From assembly GCA_918797485.1 (NCBI GenBank), contig CAKKNE010000002.1, forward strand, positions 3,748,501 through 3,812,500: a stretch of 64,000 nt of DNA, written 5' to 3'. Origin of the DNA: Pelagomonas calceolata (taxonomy: Eukaryota > Sar > Pelagophyceae > Pelagomonadales > Pelagomonadaceae). How positions within the stretch are numbered: the stretch's first letter is position 1; the number at the start of each line of letters is the position of its first letter. Below the pieces are notes generated by a model. The model searched no databases. It saw nothing but the letters and a program-made list of their open reading frames with translations, and had not been told where the DNA came from. Positions 62,478-64,000 of this stretch are shown piece by piece. A program made the translations under genes and the position numbers.

Positions 62478-63797
62478 TCACATTATCAGGTCGCTTCGCT
62501 CCGCGCGCTCCTGGAGCGCGGCGAGCGCGTCGACGACCTCGGCCGTCGGGACGCGCCCGCGGAGCGTGGCGAAGACCAGGTACCGCCCGCGCGGCGCGCA
62601 CGCGTAGGTCCGGCCGCCGGCGGCGGCGCAGGCCAGCGCGCCGCGCTCGCCGCGGCACCGATCCACGAGGCGGTCGTACTCGCGCGACGCGGCCGCGTCG
62701 CCGCCGGGCGCGCAGAGGCACAGCTTCGTGCCGTCCCGCTCAAAGACGACGGCCGCGTGCTCGCAACCGCCACACACGTCCGGCGGCAGGTCGTTGGTCG
62801 CGTCGCGGAGCGCCTGGAACCTGCGTGGACATAGAATTTAGGTGCCCCACGCCATCGACGCGACGAAGATCTCCGCGTTGGTTAATTTCCACACCGCCCG
62901 GCACGCCCCAGCCTCGAGGAGCGCGGCCTCGAGCCGCGCGCGGCTCGCGTGGAACCGCTCGAAGGCGTCCGGCGCCGCGCCGACCAGCGCCAGCACGGCG
63001 TCGTCCCCGAGGCCCGCGACGTAGGCATGCAAAAAGCCCTGCGATCCCAACACGGGCAGGCACACGGGCGTCCACGCGGCGGCCCCACTCGAGAGCGCGC
63101 TCCGCTGCGAACTCAGAAAGTTGACGAGCGTCGCCACGTCGCGCGTTTCCAGTGAAACGGTCCTAGGCTTCGCCAGGCCCGCGAGGCGGTTCTTCCAGAG
63201 CAGGGCGGCGCAGACGACGGGCACCGGTTTCAACGAGGCGACCGCGTCCTTCAGCTCCCTCTGAATAGCTTTGCGGACGCGCCGTTCCAGCGGCACCGTA
63301 GATACGCTCTCCGTCGCGAGGCCGAGCGGCCCTAGGATGGATAGAGACCGGTCCCACGACCGCGCCAGGCCGGCCAACACGAGCTTCGCACTGCCTAACA
63401 ACGCCGCGACGTCGGCGTTCGGCCGCTGCTTGAGCGCGGCGTGGATCTTGTCCGTCAGGCTCGAGAGCACGGCGTCGTGCGCCGCGGCCGTGCAGCGGCG
63501 CAGCGCCGCGGCGCTCTCGCGGACGCCGCTCGCCACGAAGATGAGTTCTCCTCGTCTATCAATCACAATTTTACGGTCGCCGGCGTCGATCTCATTTATT
63601 GATGCGATCGCGACGCACGCGCTCACGACGGCGGACGTCGTCGCGAGGCGCCCGGGGTCCACGCCGCCGTCGCTGCACCAGACGGGCTTGCCCGAGGGGC
63701 TGACGATGTATAATGTTGCTTTTTGTTTTTTTGAGGCGTCTTCTTGCAGGGAGAGGGTGGCGAGGGCCTCTGCCATGGCTCGGAGAGCTGTGTACAA
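62478..63797 (-). CDS. MON1: MON1, Rab7 exchange-factor subunit, split by an introner
   Basis: Exons 62893-63797 and 62478-62820 around the 72-nt intron 62821-62892 give 415 aa in one frame. MON1 with CCZ1 activates Rab7 on late endosomes, leading to fusion with vacuole or lysosome. The N-terminal longin domain reads ATLYIVSPSGKPVWCSDG and IDRRGELIFVASG. The middle shows LKQRPNADVAALLGSAKLVL. The most telling motif is TPVCLPVLGSQGFLHAYVAG, the conserved MON1 PICLP signature. Exon 2 gives the third longin part with RYLVFATLRGRVPTAEVVDA. Without splicing the protein stops at WGT before the last 110 residues. A Met 7 codons in (63776) is an equally likely start. Confidence 0.9.
62821..62896 (-). 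mobile_element. Short introner in MON1
   Basis: Ends are CTGCGTGGACATAGAATTTA and, inward from 62896 on the other strand, CGGTGTGGAAATTAACC. The flanking 8-mers CCTGGAAC (62813-62820) and CCCGGCAC (62897-62904) agree at 6 of 8, a worn duplication. At 62845-62863 it shares 19 identical bases with the introner at 51056-51213, so it is a shortened relative. Donor GTGGAAAT and acceptor CACGCAG match the other introner's layout. Confidence 0.85.
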
Positions 63798-63915
63798 ACT
63801 GGAGCACAGCTCTCGTCCTACGCAGGCAGCGCTCTCAGGAGACAGTGCTAGAGCGGCGCTCGGGCGCTGCGTTTAGGGCCATTGCGCTGATGACTAGGGC
63901 TATTGTGTGTGCTTT

Positions 63916-63937
63916 CTAGTGTCTTAGTGGCCGCTAG
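63916..63937 (+). repeat. Repeat R1, copy 7
   Basis: CTAGTGTCTTAGT then GGCCGCTAG; one or two changes from the consensus. It is 16 bp upstream of the R5 copy. Confidence 0.85.
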
Positions 63938-63952
63938 CGTTTAGGGCTATTT

Positions 63953-64000
63953 GGGTTTTGCTGATTTACCCCCCCCCTCCCTCTACTTCAACTTTACGTT
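63953..64000. repeat. Repeat R5, copy 2 (cut by the window end)
   Basis: GGGTTTTGCTGATTT, a C run, then CTCCCTCTACTTCAACTTTA ending ACGTT at the last base. It matches 3166-3211, the inside of the first introner. Whether a full element continues beyond the window is not visible. Confidence 0.8.

Noticed and set aside
63860-63960. GTTTAGGG words as telomere-like repeats
   Set aside because: Only isolated words occur, not a tandem array.
1-64000. CRISPR arrays, operons with ribosome binding sites, bacterial mobile elements
   Set aside because: The gene content is eukaryotic; no spaced direct-repeat array or Shine-Dalgarno-led gene series is visible.

Overview
This is nuclear DNA from a GC-rich, gene-dense eukaryotic alga. 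A stramenopile, most likely a pelagophyte of the Aureococcus/Pelagomonas type, is my best guess. The reasons are long, mostly intronless, very GC-rich genes on both strands with short intergenic gaps; eukaryote-only genes (TAF1, NPRL2, MON1, Rpn6, an FG nucleoporin, E(z), the ciliary protein DRC4); a UbiB/ABC1 kinase whose N-terminus looks like a signal plus plastid transit peptide; many ankyrin proteins; and introns that are themselves small elements with terminal inverted repeats and 8-bp target duplications (introners). The species call is inference; no rRNA or organelle marker is present.

Layout. 0-3.5 kb: the 3' end of an unknown gene, an ankyrin protein, and an unrecognised gene split by an introner. 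3.6-9.6 kb: TAF1-like TFIID subunit, NPRL2 and two small uncertain ORFs. 9.6-17.2 kb: proteasome Rpn6, mitochondrial uL3, an FG nucleoporin, a low-GC MYND protein and a METTL-type methyltransferase. 18-29.9 kb: ankyrin protein, FadE-type acyl-CoA dehydrogenase, Myb/GARP-like factor, PG-rich-repeat protein with a frame-shifting tandem duplication, ABC1 kinase and PAPS-transporter-like protein. 30.4-33.8 kb: TPR tail-anchored protein and a NET-bromodomain-Tudor-PWWP reader. 33.9-39 kb: a compact convergent two-gene unit that looks like a decayed mobile element. 39.2-46.3 kb: aldo/keto reductase-rhodanese fusion, a spliced type I membrane protein, DRC4, a lysine-rich protein and an unknown. 46.7-56.4 kb: E(z) methyltransferase, a PDZ-like basic protein, a second introner-split gene, a DEAD-box helicase, a class II amidotransferase and a methyltransferase. 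56.5-64 kb: large ankyrin protein, sulfotransferase, small ankyrin protein and MON1 with a third introner.

The genes form no operon. Functional links include chromatin and transcription (TAF1, the bromodomain reader, E(z)), sulfation (the PAPS-transporter-like protein with the sulfotransferase) and nutrient/endolysosome signalling (NPRL2 and MON1). The most notable non-genic signals are the introners with intact inverted repeats and target duplications, a 22-bp repeat with CTAG at both ends found about eight times between genes, two further dispersed repeats, and the two-gene unit at 33.9-39 kb. All protein calls are from reading translations; no database search was run.
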